Notes: generated from the sequence alone by a model not told the origin. A stretch of DNA of 64,000 nucleotides from CAVRJC01 sp964505725 (GCA_964505725.1 CAZDJK010000067.1:12011-76010); one strand, 5' to 3'. Counted from the first letter of the stretch, positions 12,141 to 20,622 are shown. Numbers and translations are program-made.

Positions 12141-13528
12141 GCTTCTCACCCCGCACCGTCGCGTCGGACACCTTCCGGTCGCTCCGGACCCGCAACTACC
12201 GCCTGTTCTTCTACGGCCAGGGCGTCTCGCTCTGGGGTACCTGGATGCAGACGGTGGCCCAGGGCTGGCTCGTGCTCGAGCTGTCCCACAACAGCGGCGT
12301 CGCCGTCGGCCTCGTGGTGGCGATCCAATTCTTGCCGACGCTCCTGCTCGGGTTCTGGGGCGGTGTCGTCGCCGACCGGTTCGACAAGCGGCGGCTGCTC
12401 TTCGTGTACGCCACCGCGCAGCTCGTCATCGCGGCCGCGCTCGGCGCGGTCGTGCTCGCGGGCGCCGCCACGCTGCTCCTCGTCTACGGGTTCGCCGCGC
12501 TCGCGGGCCTCGCCCAGGCGTTCGACAACCCTGCCCGGCAGGCGTTCGCGGCCGAGATGGTGCCGCCCGAGGATCTTCCGAACGCGATCGGCCTGAACAG
12601 TGCGCTCTTCCAGGCTTCACGCGTGATCGGTCCCGCGATCGCGGGTGTGATCATCGCCATCAGCGGCACCGGCTGGTGCTTCGTCCTGAACGCGCTGTCG
12701 TTCGTGGCGCTCCTCGTCGCCCTGGCGCGGATGCGGCCGACCGAGCTCTACCGCACCGCGCCCGTGGCGAGCGGCAAGGGCCAGGTCCGCGAGGGGCTCC
12801 GCTACATCTGGGACACGCCGCTGCTCCGGGCGTTGCTGCTGCTCATGGTGGTGGTGGGCACGCTCGCCATCAACTTCCCGGTCGTGCTCCCGCTCATCGC
12901 CAAGATCACGTTCCACGGCGGCGCGGGCACCTACGGGCTCATGGTCGCCGCCATGGGGGTCGGCGCGCTGTTCGGCGCGCTCTTCGTCGCCCACCGGAGC
13001 GAGGCGACGATCCGGTTCCTGTTCGGCGCCGGGATGCTCTTCGGCGCCGGCATCACCGCGGCGTCGTTCGCGCCCTCGCTCGCGCTGTTCGTGGCGCTCG
13101 CCGCCATAGTCGGCCTCGTGCAGATGGCGTTCATCGCCACCGCGAACTCGATGCTCCAGCTCAACTCCGACCCGCAGATGCGCGGACGCGTGATGGCGGT
13201 GTGGTCGGTTGCGATCCTCGGCAGCACCCCCATCGGCGGGCCGCTGATCGGCTGGATCAGCAGCGTCACCAGCCCCCGGGTCGGCCTCGCGGTCGGCGGC
13301 ATCGGCACGCTCGCCGCGACTGCAGTGTTCGTCGGGGGGCTGCTCCGCCGCCGCACCGTGGCGACCCTCGACGCCGAGCCCCCCGCGCTCGGGTCCCTGC
13401 CGGTCGACGGGCTCGCGCCCGCGGCTCAGACGAGCCGCGTCGTCGGCACCGACTCGATCCCATCGGCCGCGAGCTCGCTCACCGCGGCGACCGGGTCGGG
13501 ATCGGAGAACAGCGTCCCGTCGCTGTAG
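12137..13528 (+). CDS. MFS exporter (EntS-like), apparent CTG start
   Basis: A 12-helix major facilitator exporter of the EntS/DHA3 type. The N-terminus FRSLRTRNYRLFFYGQGVSL and the WMQTVAQGWLVLEL segment are typical of the family and lie upstream of the first ATG (12245). No in-frame ATG, GTG or TTG precedes them. The only candidate is CTG at 12137, 6 nt after GGAGGA (12125-12130) and overlapping the MarR stop (CTGA). The coding frame gives 463 residues. Its 3' end runs 103 bp into the convergent VOC gene, with a poorly conserved Ser/Ala-rich tail. The substrate is unknown; regulation by the coupled MarR is likely. Confidence 0.85.
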   Translation: MSFSPRTVASDTFRSLRTRNYRLFFYGQGVSLWGTWMQTVAQGWLVLELSHNSGVAVGLVVAIQFLPTLLLGFWGGVVADRFDKRRLLFVYATAQLVIAAALGAVVLAGAATLLLVYGFAALAGLAQAFDNPARQAFAAEMVPPEDLPNAIGLNSALFQASRVIGPAIAGVIIAISGTGWCFVLNALSFVALLVALARMRPTELYRTAPVASGKGQVREGLRYIWDTPLLRALLLLMVVVGTLAINFPVVLPLIAKITFHGGAGTYGLMVAAMGVGALFGALFVAHRSEATIRFLFGAGMLFGAGITAASFAPSLALFVALAAIVGLVQMAFIATANSMLQLNSDPQMRGRVMAVWSVAILGSTPIGGPLIGWISSVTSPRVGLAVGGIGTLAATAVFVGGLLRRRTVATLDAEPPALGSLPVDGLAPAAQTSRVVGTDSIPSAASSLTAATGSGSENSVPSL

Positions 13529-13977
13529 TCGGACGGGCGCCCGGTGGCGTCGACCACCCACCAGCTCGCCTCCAGCGCGATCCCGTTGGGATCGGTGAAG
13601 TAGATCGAGCGGATGAAGCCGTGGTCGACCACGCCGGTGACCTCGGAACCCGCCTCGAGGAGCCGCTTGCGGAGCATCTCCAGCGCGTGCTCGTCGGGCA
13701 CGTCGAAGGAGATGTGGTCGAGCTGGATGGCACGGTCCGACGGTCCGCCGGCCGGCTTGGCGAAGGTCTCCATACCCGGCACCTCGAAGAACGCGATGGT
13801 GTTGCCGTCGTCCATCTCGAAGAAGTAGTGGCGCATCGGACCGGCCATGGTGGTGGCGACGAGCCGCATGCCGAGCACGCCCGCGTAGAAACGGACGGTC
13901 GCGTCCATGTCGGGCGTCACGAGCGCGAGGTGGTTGATGCCGCGCCACCGGGGTGCATCGGGAAGTTCGCTGCTCAT
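13426..13977 (-). CDS. VOC-superfamily (glyoxalase/dioxygenase-fold) protein
   Basis: A 183-residue metalloenzyme-like protein of the vicinal oxygen chelate fold. The two beta-alpha-beta-beta-beta modules show GINHLALVTPDMDATVRFYAGVLG, then IQLDHISFDVPDEHALEML and YFTDPNGIALE. The putative ligands are H and E residues in these strands. AGAGGA lies about 6 nt before the ATG at 13977. It follows the unknown gene at 14012 by 34 nt and is probably the last cistron of the TetR operon. Glyoxalase, extradiol dioxygenase and fosfomycin-resistance activities cannot be separated here. Confidence 0.82.
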   Translation of the reverse strand: MSSELPDAPRWRGINHLALVTPDMDATVRFYAGVLGMRLVATTMAGPMRHYFFEMDDGNTIAFFEVPGMETFAKPAGGPSDRAIQLDHISFDVPDEHALEMLRKRLLEAGSEVTGVVDHGFIRSIYFTDPNGIALEASWWVVDATGRPSDYSDGTLFSDPDPVAAVSELAADGIESVPTTRLV

Positions 13978-14011
13978 GGCGTGTCCTCTCGTCCGGCTCG
14001 TCCCGTCGGTC

Positions 14012-14647
14012 TCATGGTAGGCCCGGCGTGCCGCAGTCGAGCCGGTCGAACGCGTCGAGGAGCGCGCGGGTGCGGCGGTGCACCGCGACGTCGCTGTCGG
14101 CACCGAGCGAGCGCAGCGCCCACGCGCGCGTCAGCCTGCCCGCGGCGCGGCCGGGTGTGAGCGTGCGGTCGGGGGGCCGCTCCGGGTCGAGGTAGAGCGA
14201 CAGCGCCAGCGCGCGCACGGTGTCACGACCGGGGTCGACGCCCTCGTCCCGCAGCTTGTGGATGACGTAGGACGCGATCACCTGCAGCTCGCGCACGCCG
14301 CGCCGTGCGGTCGACGCCAGCGTGATCGTGACCGGGAGGGCGATGGCCGCGTACTTGGCCGCCTTCGCCGCCGGAACCGGGGCCTTGCCGCTGGTGCGCA
14401 GGATCCGGAGGCCGCGTTCCGCGGCCGGACGGGCGAGCGCGACGAACCCCGCGAGCGCACCCGCCGCCGCCCCGGCGCGCGCCCCGCTGGGGTGCTCCAA
14501 CATCGCTCGCGCGAACTCGTCGTTGCTGCGGATCTTGAGCGGCTCGTCGAAGACGCGGTCGAGCGCCGAGTCGACGAGCGCGCGCACCTGGTCGCGCAGC
14601 CGGCGGGAGCGGAACTGCTCCCCGCGCGGCACCGGCTCGAGTGTCAC
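14012..14647 (-). CDS. Unknown protein with Ala-rich hydrophobic segments
   Basis: I do not recognise this 211-residue protein. Residues 54-75 and 95-112 are Ala/Gly-rich and weakly hydrophobic, possibly membrane-associated. The rest is basic (RSRRLRDQVRALVDSALDRV near the N-terminus). Its GTG start at 14647 overlaps the sulfotransferase TGA by 4 nt (GTGA), so it is co-translated with that enzyme in the TetR-controlled operon. A link to modification or transport of the sulfotransferase substrate is only positional. Confidence 0.7.
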   Translation of the reverse strand: MTLEPVPRGEQFRSRRLRDQVRALVDSALDRVFDEPLKIRSNDEFARAMLEHPSGARAGAAAGALAGFVALARPAAERGLRILRTSGKAPVPAAKAAKYAAIALPVTITLASTARRGVRELQVIASYVIHKLRDEGVDPGRDTVRALALSLYLDPERPPDRTLTPGRAAGRLTRAWALRSLGADSDVAVHRRTRALLDAFDRLDCGTPGLP

Positions 14648-15264
14648 TGAGGCGGCCCCGCATGGAACATGCGCCGGAAGTCGTCGGTGGTGTTCACGTG
14701 GGGGAACGGCTCGTCGGGCACCGCCACACCGAGCCGGTTGCAGATGGGTTCCCAGCCGTCGCCGGGCCGGTACTCGAGCAGCCGGTCGGCGGGCAGGCTC
14801 TCCCGCACGGTCCGGTTGTGCTGCTCGTAGGCCGCCTTGGCCGCGGGCTCGTCGAGGAAGTCGGGGGTGAAGGTGTCGCGGATGAATTCGCTGCGCCAGT
14901 CCTCGGGATCGCCGGCGACGATGCCGCGGCGCATGCCGTCGAAGATGGTCGCGTCCGCGCTCTTCCACCAGGCGTCGGCGCTGTCGCGCACCGACAGGAG
15001 CACGAGCGCGTCCGGGTTCGCATCGGCGAGCTCGCGCCAGTAAGTGCACGCGGGCCAGTCGACGGTCGCTACGTAGTGCGCCAGGAACTTGTCCCAGTCG
15101 GGCGGATCGCCGGCGGCGGCGCGGGCCCAGACCTCGCCGTGCTCGGGATGCTCGAAGGTCTCGACCATGTGGTAGCAGGGCCCGTCGAGGAGCAGCTCGA
15201 GCGCGCTCTTCAAGGACAGCGTCCCCGTGCGTCCCAGCCCGGCCCCGACGACCCGCAACGTCAT
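14644..15264 (-). CDS. Sulfotransferase family protein
   Basis: A 206-residue P-loop enzyme of the sulfotransferase type, expected to transfer sulfate from PAPS. The 5'-phosphosulfate loop GAGLGRTGTLSLKSAL is at residues 7-22. The 3'-phosphate-binding region LVLLSVRDSADAWWKS follows. The last third (RLLEYRPGDGWEPICNRLGV) is characteristic of short bacterial members. The ATG at 15264 overlaps the TetR stop (ATGA), so translation is coupled. The acceptor is unknown. Confidence 0.82.
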   Translation of the reverse strand: MTLRVVGAGLGRTGTLSLKSALELLLDGPCYHMVETFEHPEHGEVWARAAAGDPPDWDKFLAHYVATVDWPACTYWRELADANPDALVLLSVRDSADAWWKSADATIFDGMRRGIVAGDPEDWRSEFIRDTFTPDFLDEPAAKAAYEQHNRTVRESLPADRLLEYRPGDGWEPICNRLGVAVPDEPFPHVNTTDDFRRMFHAGPPQ

Positions 15265-15854
15265 GTGCCCCCCCTCGACTCGGCGACGAGCCCGTCGCAC
15301 AGCGCATCCAGTGCACGTTCGTACCGCTCGGCGGGATCGCTCCCCGCCGGGTTCAGGCCCACGAGCTCGAGCATCACCAGCCCGTGCATGGTGGCCCACA
15401 CGATCTCGGCCAGGTGCTCGGGCTTGCCCTCGAAGACCCCGGCGTCGATGCACCGCTGGATGCGCGCGACCAGGCGCCCGAACGCCTCGTGCGCGACCGC
15501 GTGGCCCTCGTCGCTCGAGCGGAAGTCGGGCACCGCGCGTCCGAACATGATCAGGTAGTGGGTCGCGTGCGCGAGCGCGCCGACACGGTAGACGGTTGCC
15601 GCCGCGCGCAGGTCTGCGAGCGGGTCGTCGGTCTCGGGCAGCTCGGACATCGAGCCGCAGAGCTGCTCGAAACCCTCGACGTAGAGGCGCTCGACGACCC
15701 CGTCCTTGCCGCCGAAGCGGCTGTACAGCCCCATCGTCGAGCAGCCCGCTTCGGCCGCGATCCGCCGGACGGTCAGCGCGCCGGCGCCCTCGCTCGTGAG
15801 AAGACGCCCGGCCGCCTCGAGGATCGCCCGGGTCTGCTCGTCCTGCGACGCCAT
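15261..15854 (-). CDS. TetR-family repressor
   Basis: A 197-residue TetR regulator. The N-terminal helix-turn-helix reads LTVRRIAAEAGCSTMGLYSRFGGKDGVVERLY. The C-terminal ligand-binding half contains WATMHGLVMLELVG. The ATG at 15854 has a GGGGGAGA Shine-Dalgarno site about 9 nt upstream. It is divergent from the DHA2 efflux pump gene and the 128-bp gap carries tandem palindromes over both promoters. Autorepression and repression of the pump are the obvious model. It heads an operon with the sulfotransferase, an unknown protein and a VOC protein. Confidence 0.92.
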   Translation of the reverse strand: MASQDEQTRAILEAAGRLLTSEGAGALTVRRIAAEAGCSTMGLYSRFGGKDGVVERLYVEGFEQLCGSMSELPETDDPLADLRAAATVYRVGALAHATHYLIMFGRAVPDFRSSDEGHAVAHEAFGRLVARIQRCIDAGVFEGKPEHLAEIVWATMHGLVMLELVGLNPAGSDPAERYERALDALCDGLVAESRGGT

Positions 15855-15888
15855 CACCGTCAGTCTCCCCCATCTGTCGCACCGGCGC

Positions 15889-15941
15889 TTGACACGTTGT
15901 AATAACGTCGTTATTATAACGCCGTCATAACACCGTTTCAA
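15889..15941. promoter_or_regulatory. Face-to-face divergent promoters with tandem palindromic operators
   Basis: Plus strand: TTGACA (15889-15894), 17 bp, TATTAT (15912-15917), driving the MFS gene. Minus strand: TTGAAA (15941-15936), 17 bp, TATAAT (15918-15913), driving tetR. The two -10 boxes overlap. Two near-identical sites, CGTTGTAATAACG (15895-15907) and CGTTATTATAACG (15909-15921), are 14 bp apart. The perfect palindrome AATAACG-T-CGTTATT (15901-15915) bridges them. TetR binding would occlude both promoters. Confidence 0.85.
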
Positions 15942-15982
15942 CTTCGCCCTGAGCGGACGCCCCTCCTCCGGAGGTCCGAACG

Positions 15983-17617
15983 ATGATGACCCGCCCCACT
16001 GCTCCCTCCGCATCCGGCCCCTCCGCACCGGGCCGGCGCGTCCTGCGCCGGCCGAGCCAGACCCAGGACCAGGTCCACGACCGCCGGTGGTTCACCCTGG
16101 GCGTGCTGTGCGTGAGCCTCCTCGTGATCGTGCTCGACAACACGATCGTCAACGTCGCCCTGCCGACGCTCGTCCGCGAGCTCGGGACGAGCGTGAGCGA
16201 TCTCCAATGGGTGGTCGACGCGTACACGCTCGTCTTCGCCGGGCTGCTCCTCACCGCGGGAAGCCTCGGCGACCGCTTCGGGCGCAAGGGCGCGCTGACC
16301 GTGGGCCTGGCCGTGTTCGGGACCGCGTCGTTCGCGGCCGCGATGGCCGACAGCGTGGGTGCCCTCGTGGCGGCGCGGGCGGTCATGGGGCTCGGTGCCG
16401 CGTTCATCATGCCGACCACGCTGTCGATCCTGACCAACGTGTTCACCGACGCGCGGGAGCGGGCCGCGGCCATCGGGATCTGGGCCGGCATCGCGGGCGC
16501 GGCGGTCGCGCTCGGTCCGGTGACCGGCGGCTTCCTCCTCGATCACTTCTGGTGGGGCTCGGTCTTCCTCGTGAACGTGCCGGTCGTGATCCTCACGCTC
16601 GTGGCGGTGCACTTCCTGGTGCCGCGTTCCCGCAGCGCGGTGCCCACGCGGATCGACTTCGTGGGTGCCGCGGTGTCGATCGTCGGGCTGGTCGCGCTCG
16701 TGTGGTCGATCATCGAAGCGCCGAGCCGTGGCTGGACCAGCCCCGCGATCCTCGGCGGCTTCGCGCTCGCCGGCGTCGCGGTCCTGGTGTTCGTGCTGTG
16801 GGAGCGCCACACCGATCACCCGATGCTCGACGTCCGCTTCTTCGCCAACCCGCGCTTCACCGCCGCCAGCCTGTCGGTGACGCTGATGTTCCTCGCGCTG
16901 TTCGGCTTCATCTTTCTGTCGACGCAGTACCTGCAGTTCGTGCTCGGGTACACGCCGCTGCAGGCGGGTATCCGGACGCTCCCGTTCGCGGCGATGATGA
17001 TGCTGTTCGCGCCGCTGTCGTCGAAGCTCGTCGAGCGCTTCGGTACCAAGCGGATCGTGGTGACGGGGATCCTCGCCTTCGCGGCCGGGCTCATGGTCGC
17101 GTCGACGTCGACCGCCGCCAGCGGCTACGGGCGCATCGGCGGCGCGATGCTCCTCCTCGGTGCCGGGATGGGCCTGGCCATCGCACCCGCGACCGACTCC
17201 ATCATGGGCTCGCTGCCGCCGGACAAGGCGGGCGTGGGGTCGGCGGTGAACGACACGACCCGTGAGGTCGGCGGCGCGATCGGCGTCGCCGTCGTCGGGA
17301 GCCTGCTCTCGTCGCTCTACGGCTCGAGGCTCGCCGACATCGCGCCCGCGTCGTTGCCGCACGCGGCGCGCGCGGCCGCGGGGGAATCGGTCGGTGCCGC
17401 GCTCGAGGTCGGCCGCCACGCCGGGGCCGCCGGCGGTGCGCTCGCCGACGCGGCACGGGACGCGTTCGTGTACGGCATGCAGCGCGCATCGTGGCTCATG
17501 GCGCTCATCGCGCTTAGCGGTGCCTTCGTGGCGTGGCGCTTCCTGCCGGCGCGCGCGAGCAGCGCGGGCGCGGCCGTGGTCGTGGAGGGCGAGCCCGAGG
17601 TCGAGGTCGCGGCCTGA
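15983..17617 (+). CDS. DHA2-family (EmrB/QacA) MFS drug efflux transporter
   Basis: A 544-residue proton-coupled multidrug exporter with about 14 membrane helices. The first helix carries motif D1, LDNTIVNVALP; motif A is seen as GSLGDRFGRKGAL. The ATG at 15983 has GGAGGT 8 nt upstream. It is transcribed away from the TetR gene through a near-consensus promoter overlapped by palindromes, so expression should rise sharply on derepression. Substrates are unknown. Confidence 0.93.
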   Translation: MMTRPTAPSASGPSAPGRRVLRRPSQTQDQVHDRRWFTLGVLCVSLLVIVLDNTIVNVALPTLVRELGTSVSDLQWVVDAYTLVFAGLLLTAGSLGDRFGRKGALTVGLAVFGTASFAAAMADSVGALVAARAVMGLGAAFIMPTTLSILTNVFTDARERAAAIGIWAGIAGAAVALGPVTGGFLLDHFWWGSVFLVNVPVVILTLVAVHFLVPRSRSAVPTRIDFVGAAVSIVGLVALVWSIIEAPSRGWTSPAILGGFALAGVAVLVFVLWERHTDHPMLDVRFFANPRFTAASLSVTLMFLALFGFIFLSTQYLQFVLGYTPLQAGIRTLPFAAMMMLFAPLSSKLVERFGTKRIVVTGILAFAAGLMVASTSTAASGYGRIGGAMLLLGAGMGLAIAPATDSIMGSLPPDKAGVGSAVNDTTREVGGAIGVAVVGSLLSSLYGSRLADIAPASLPHAARAAAGESVGAALEVGRHAGAAGGALADAARDAFVYGMQRASWLMALIALSGAFVAWRFLPARASSAGAAVVVEGEPEVEVAA

Positions 17618-17636
17618 GCGGGCCGCGACCCGGTGG

Positions 17637-18293
17637 TCAGCCGGCCTCGGCGAGCCCCACCGGGCACGCGAGGCCGGTGCCGCCGAGACCGCAGTACCCA
17701 CCGGGGTTCTTCGCCAGGTACTGCTGGTGGTAGTCCTCGGCGTAATAGAAGGTGGGTGCTTCGCGGATCTCGGTGGTGATGTCGCCGTAGCCCGCGGCGT
17801 GCAGCACCTCCTGGTACGCGTCGCGCGACGCCTCCGCGGCTGCACGCTGCGCGTCGGAGTGCCAGTAGATCGCGGAGCGGTACTGCGTGCCGACGTCGTT
17901 GCCCTGGCGCATGCCCTGTGTCGGGTCGTGGTTCTCCCAGAACAGCTTGAGCAGCGCGTCGTACGACACCACCGCGGGGTCGAACACGACCTGGACCGCC
18001 TCGGTGTGACCGGTGTGACCGCTGCACACCTCCTGGTAGGTGGGATTGGGCGTGAACCCGCCCGCGTAGCCCACCGCGGTGCTGTAGACGCCGTCCGCCT
18101 GCCAGAACACGCGCTCGGCACCCCAGAAGCAGCCCATGCCGAAGGTGGCGACCTCGAGCCCCGCGGGGAACGGCGGCGGCAGCGGGTGGCCGTTCACGAA
18201 GTGCGTCTCCGGCACCGGCATCTCGTCGTCGCGCCCGGGCAGCGCGTCCTCCGCGGTCGGCATCGCCAGCTTGTCCCGTCCGAACCAGGCCAT
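17637..18293 (-). CDS. msrA: Peptide methionine-(S)-S-oxide reductase
   Basis: MsrA repairs methionine S-sulfoxide in proteins. Its catalytic motif is GCFWG with nucleophile C55, and the family sequences [20 protein letters not shown] and YRSAIY follow. The C-terminus [13 protein letters not shown] supplies resolving cysteines. The 218 residues match the longer MsrA class that has an N-terminal extension before the core. GAAGGAGA lies 6 nt before the ATG. The neighbouring MarR gene (88 bp away, same strand) may be unrelated or co-regulated by oxidants. Confidence 0.95.
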   Translation of the reverse strand: MAWFGRDKLAMPTAEDALPGRDDEMPVPETHFVNGHPLPPPFPAGLEVATFGMGCFWGAERVFWQADGVYSTAVGYAGGFTPNPTYQEVCSGHTGHTEAVQVVFDPAVVSYDALLKLFWENHDPTQGMRQGNDVGTQYRSAIYWHSDAQRAAAEASRDAYQEVLHAAGYGDITTEIREAPTFYYAEDYHQQYLAKNPGGYCGLGGTGLACPVGLAEAG

Positions 18294-18381
18294 CCCGGTC
18301 TCCTTCGCGTCGCTCGATCCTGCGCCTCGCGCAACACCGCGATCGCGGCGATCCATCCCGGACGGGAGCCTCCGACGAGCC

Positions 18382-18870
18382 TCAGACGGGCGGATCCGAC
18401 GGGCACGTGAGCTGCGCACCACCAGGGTGCACGTGGTCGCGCAGCTTGCGCAAGGCCGCCGACAGCTGCGCGAGCTCCTCGGGGTCGAACAGGCCGAAGA
18501 AGCTCTCGTCGAGGCGCTCGAGGTGGCCGGGCATCGCCGCCTCCACCTTGGCGCGCCCGGCGTCGGTGAGCACGGCATAGGCGCCGCGCCGGTCGCCGGG
18601 GCACGACGCGCGCCCGACCAGGCCGGCGGCTTCGAGGCGGTCGACCGCCCGGGTGAGCCCACTCGGCGAGCGCGACACCTGGGCCGCGAGATCGCTCATC
18701 CGGAGCCGGCCGCCCGGGGAGCGGGCGAGGCGCAGGAGCACCTCGAACCACTGCGCCGGCAGGTCGCAGCGCGCCGCGAGGTCGCGGGTGAGTACGTCGG
18801 AGAGACCCGCGGAGGCCTCGAACAGCAGTCCTGCGGTGGTGAGCCGCTCGTCGTCGAGATCGCGTGCCAT
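18382..18870 (-). CDS. MarR-family regulator
   Basis: A 162-residue MarR protein with [20 protein letters not shown] as recognition region and the wing [14 protein letters not shown] Cys at SCPGDRR sits just before the wing and others at the N- and C-terminal ends, so thiol sensing is possible but unproven. TATCCT ends 6 nt before the ATG, with TTGCGA 18 bp further upstream, suggesting a leaderless message. It is divergent from the YceI gene. Confidence 0.9.
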   Translation of the reverse strand: MARDLDDERLTTAGLLFEASAGLSDVLTRDLAARCDLPAQWFEVLLRLARSPGGRLRMSDLAAQVSRSPSGLTRAVDRLEAAGLVGRASCPGDRRGAYAVLTDAGRAKVEAAMPGHLERLDESFFGLFDPEELAQLSAALRKLRDHVHPGGAQLTCPSDPPV

Positions 18871-18923
18871 CTCAGCAGGATATCCCGAAATTGCTTGCAC
18901 TCGCAATCATTGCTGGGTAGGGT
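18871..18923. promoter_or_regulatory. Divergent MarR / YceI promoter region with TTGC-GCAA repeats
   Basis: Plus strand: TTGCAC (18895-18900), 17 bp, TAGGGT (18918-18923), for the YceI gene. Minus strand: a TTGCGA - 18 bp - TATCCT promoter for marR. The shared segment contains ATTGCTTGCACTCGCAAT, in which TTGC-N4-GCAA nests inside a longer inverted repeat. This is a likely MarR operator covering both -35 boxes. Confidence 0.55.
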
Positions 18924-18989
18924 ACGTGCACGAGCAAACATTGATTCCGCAACTGCCCTTCGGCGGTTGCCCCCCACGGAGGCCCCCCT

Positions 18990-19568
18990 TTGACCACCAC
19001 CATCGCCCCCACCCGCACCGTCGACGGCACGCAGGTCCCGCCCCCGGGCACGTACGAGCTCGACGCCTCGCACACCACGGCCGGCTTCGTCGCTCGGCAC
19101 CTCATGGTCGCGAAGACGCGCGGCCGGTTCGGCTCGCTGCGGGGCGCCGTGGTCATCGGGGAGGACCACCTCGCCAGCTCGGTGGAGGTCGAGATCGACA
19201 CCGCCAGCGTCGACACCGGCGACGAGACGCGCGACGCCCACCTGCGGAGCGCCGACTTCTTCGACGTGGAGCAGCACCCGACCATCACTTACCGCAGCAC
19301 GTCGGTCCGTCCGGCCGAATCTGGTCACTGGGCAGTCGAAGGCGACCTCACCGTGAGCGGCGTGACCCACCCGGTCGTGCTCGACGTGGTGTTCGAGGGC
19401 GGCGCCACCGACCCGGCCGGGAACGTCCGGATCGGGTTCACGGCCTCCGCCGAGATCGACCGCGAGGCCTTCGGCCTCCGCTGGAACCGGGCGCTCGAGG
19501 GTGGCGGCTTGCTCGTGGGCAAGCAGGTCGCGATCGAGATCGAGGCCGAGGCCGTGCTCAGGTCCTGA
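18990..19568 (+). CDS. YceI-family lipocalin-like protein
   Basis: A 192-residue YceI-domain protein, a beta-barrel fold that binds isoprenoid-like lipids. Family signs are YELDASHTTAGFVARHLMV, DAHLRSADFFDVEQHPTITY and VEGDLTVSGVTHPVVLDV. There is no signal peptide, so it is predicted cytoplasmic as in many actinobacteria. The start is TTG at 18990, supported by GGAGG (18978-18982) 7 nt upstream. Likely controlled by the divergent MarR protein; a stress link is inferred from the MsrA/MarR context. Confidence 0.9.
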   Translation: MTTTIAPTRTVDGTQVPPPGTYELDASHTTAGFVARHLMVAKTRGRFGSLRGAVVIGEDHLASSVEVEIDTASVDTGDETRDAHLRSADFFDVEQHPTITYRSTSVRPAESGHWAVEGDLTVSGVTHPVVLDVVFEGGATDPAGNVRIGFTASAEIDREAFGLRWNRALEGGGLLVGKQVAIEIEAEAVLRS

Positions 19569-19596
19569 CCAAACGGCTCGACTGCCCCACTCGCGA

Positions 19597-19638
19597 CGGA
19601 ACGGTTCGCGAAACGCTTGCGCTTCGCGAACCGTTTCG
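19597..19638. terminator. Strong stem-loop after yceI
   Basis: AACGGTTCGCGAA (19600-19612) and its exact complement TTCGCGAACCGTT (19623-19635) flank a 10-nt loop. In RNA the stem extends to 16 pairs with one G-U. It starts about 30 bp after the YceI stop. No U-tract follows, so it is either a U-less terminator or a DNA operator. Confidence 0.55.
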
Positions 19639-19767
19639 TGGTAGTGAAGGGCCTAGCGTGGCGCAGAGCGTGGACCTCAGGCCCTCGCCACGCGCGGCCG
19701 ATGCCCGAAGGGGCTCTGCCGGGCACCACGGCGGCTCCGGGCCGACAGCACCGGAACGAGGGGGAAC

Positions 19768-20622
19768 GTGCCGCATCCGAGCGATCCCGAGGGCCGGCTC
19801 GAGGCTCGCTACGCAACCCCGCGCGCCCGCTTCGCGTGGAAGTGGCTGCGCTGGACGCGGCTCCCGCTGACCGTCCCGATCCTCCTCGTCGCCGGGGTCA
19901 CGGTGGTGGTCGACGTGGTCACCGCATGGCTGAACGTGCCCCTCGGCCATCTCGGCCGGGTCCCGATCTCGCCCGCGCTGCCCATCGGCGTCCTGCTCGC
20001 GTGCATGGTCGGGCTGGGTCGCATCGGCCTCGACCGCGCCAACGTCCGGGCGTGGCGTGAGTTCCTCCTCGTGAGCGGGTTCGTGCTCGTCTTCGGGACC
20101 TGGCAGTACGCCGAGCACGTCCACGGCGGCCAGGAGGCGCTGGGCCTCGTGCTCGGCGCGCTGGGCGAGGAGCTCGTCTACCGGCTGGCGGTGCTCGTGC
20201 TCGTGGGTGCGGTGTGTGCCGCGCTGCTCGGGCGCAACTGGCGCAACGCGGAGGACTGGGGCGTCGGGCCAGGGCTCGTCGCGCTGGCCGCCGCCGGGCT
20301 CGTGTTCACGTTCCTCCCCGGGCACGTCGCGCAGATGAGCGACACCCTGCACGCGCTCCCGTTCGCGTGCCTCGGCGTCGTCCTCGGGTACGCGGTGCTG
20401 CGCACCGGGGCGTTGCTCCCCGCGTCGGTGGTCCACGCGGTGCTGAACCTGGCGACCATCGCCGCCGTCGTCGGGACCATCCCCGTGCCGCTGCGCACCG
20501 CGCTCTCCGCCTCCGCGCTCGTCGCGCTGGTGCTCGGCACCACGGTGGCCGGGATGCGGCTCGGGATCCTCCGCCGGGTCGCGGTGAGCGGGCAGTCGTC
20601 ACCGAGCTCGGCGCCTGCGTGA
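19768..20622 (+). CDS. CPBP-family intramembrane glutamic metalloprotease
   Basis: A 284-residue polytopic protein of the CAAX-protease/bacteriocin-processing family. The three signature motifs are present: GEELVYRL, FTFLPGHV and HAVLN. About seven to eight hydrophobic helices surround them. The GTG at 19768 has GAGGGGG just upstream. It stands alone between a hairpin and an opposite-strand gene; the target protein is unknown. Confidence 0.85.
   Translation: MPHPSDPEGRLEARYATPRARFAWKWLRWTRLPLTVPILLVAGVTVVVDVVTAWLNVPLGHLGRVPISPALPIGVLLACMVGLGRIGLDRANVRAWREFLLVSGFVLVFGTWQYAEHVHGGQEALGLVLGALGEELVYRLAVLVLVGAVCAALLGRNWRNAEDWGVGPGLVALAAAGLVFTFLPGHVAQMSDTLHALPFACLGVVLGYAVLRTGALLPASVVHAVLNLATIAAVVGTIPVPLRTALSASALVALVLGTTVAGMRLGILRRVAVSGQSSPSSAPA

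Noticed and set aside
19617..20060. A plus-strand open frame over the yceI-CPBP gap
   Set aside because: It starts inside the hairpin and overlaps the CPBP gene in another frame; its sequence is low-complexity.
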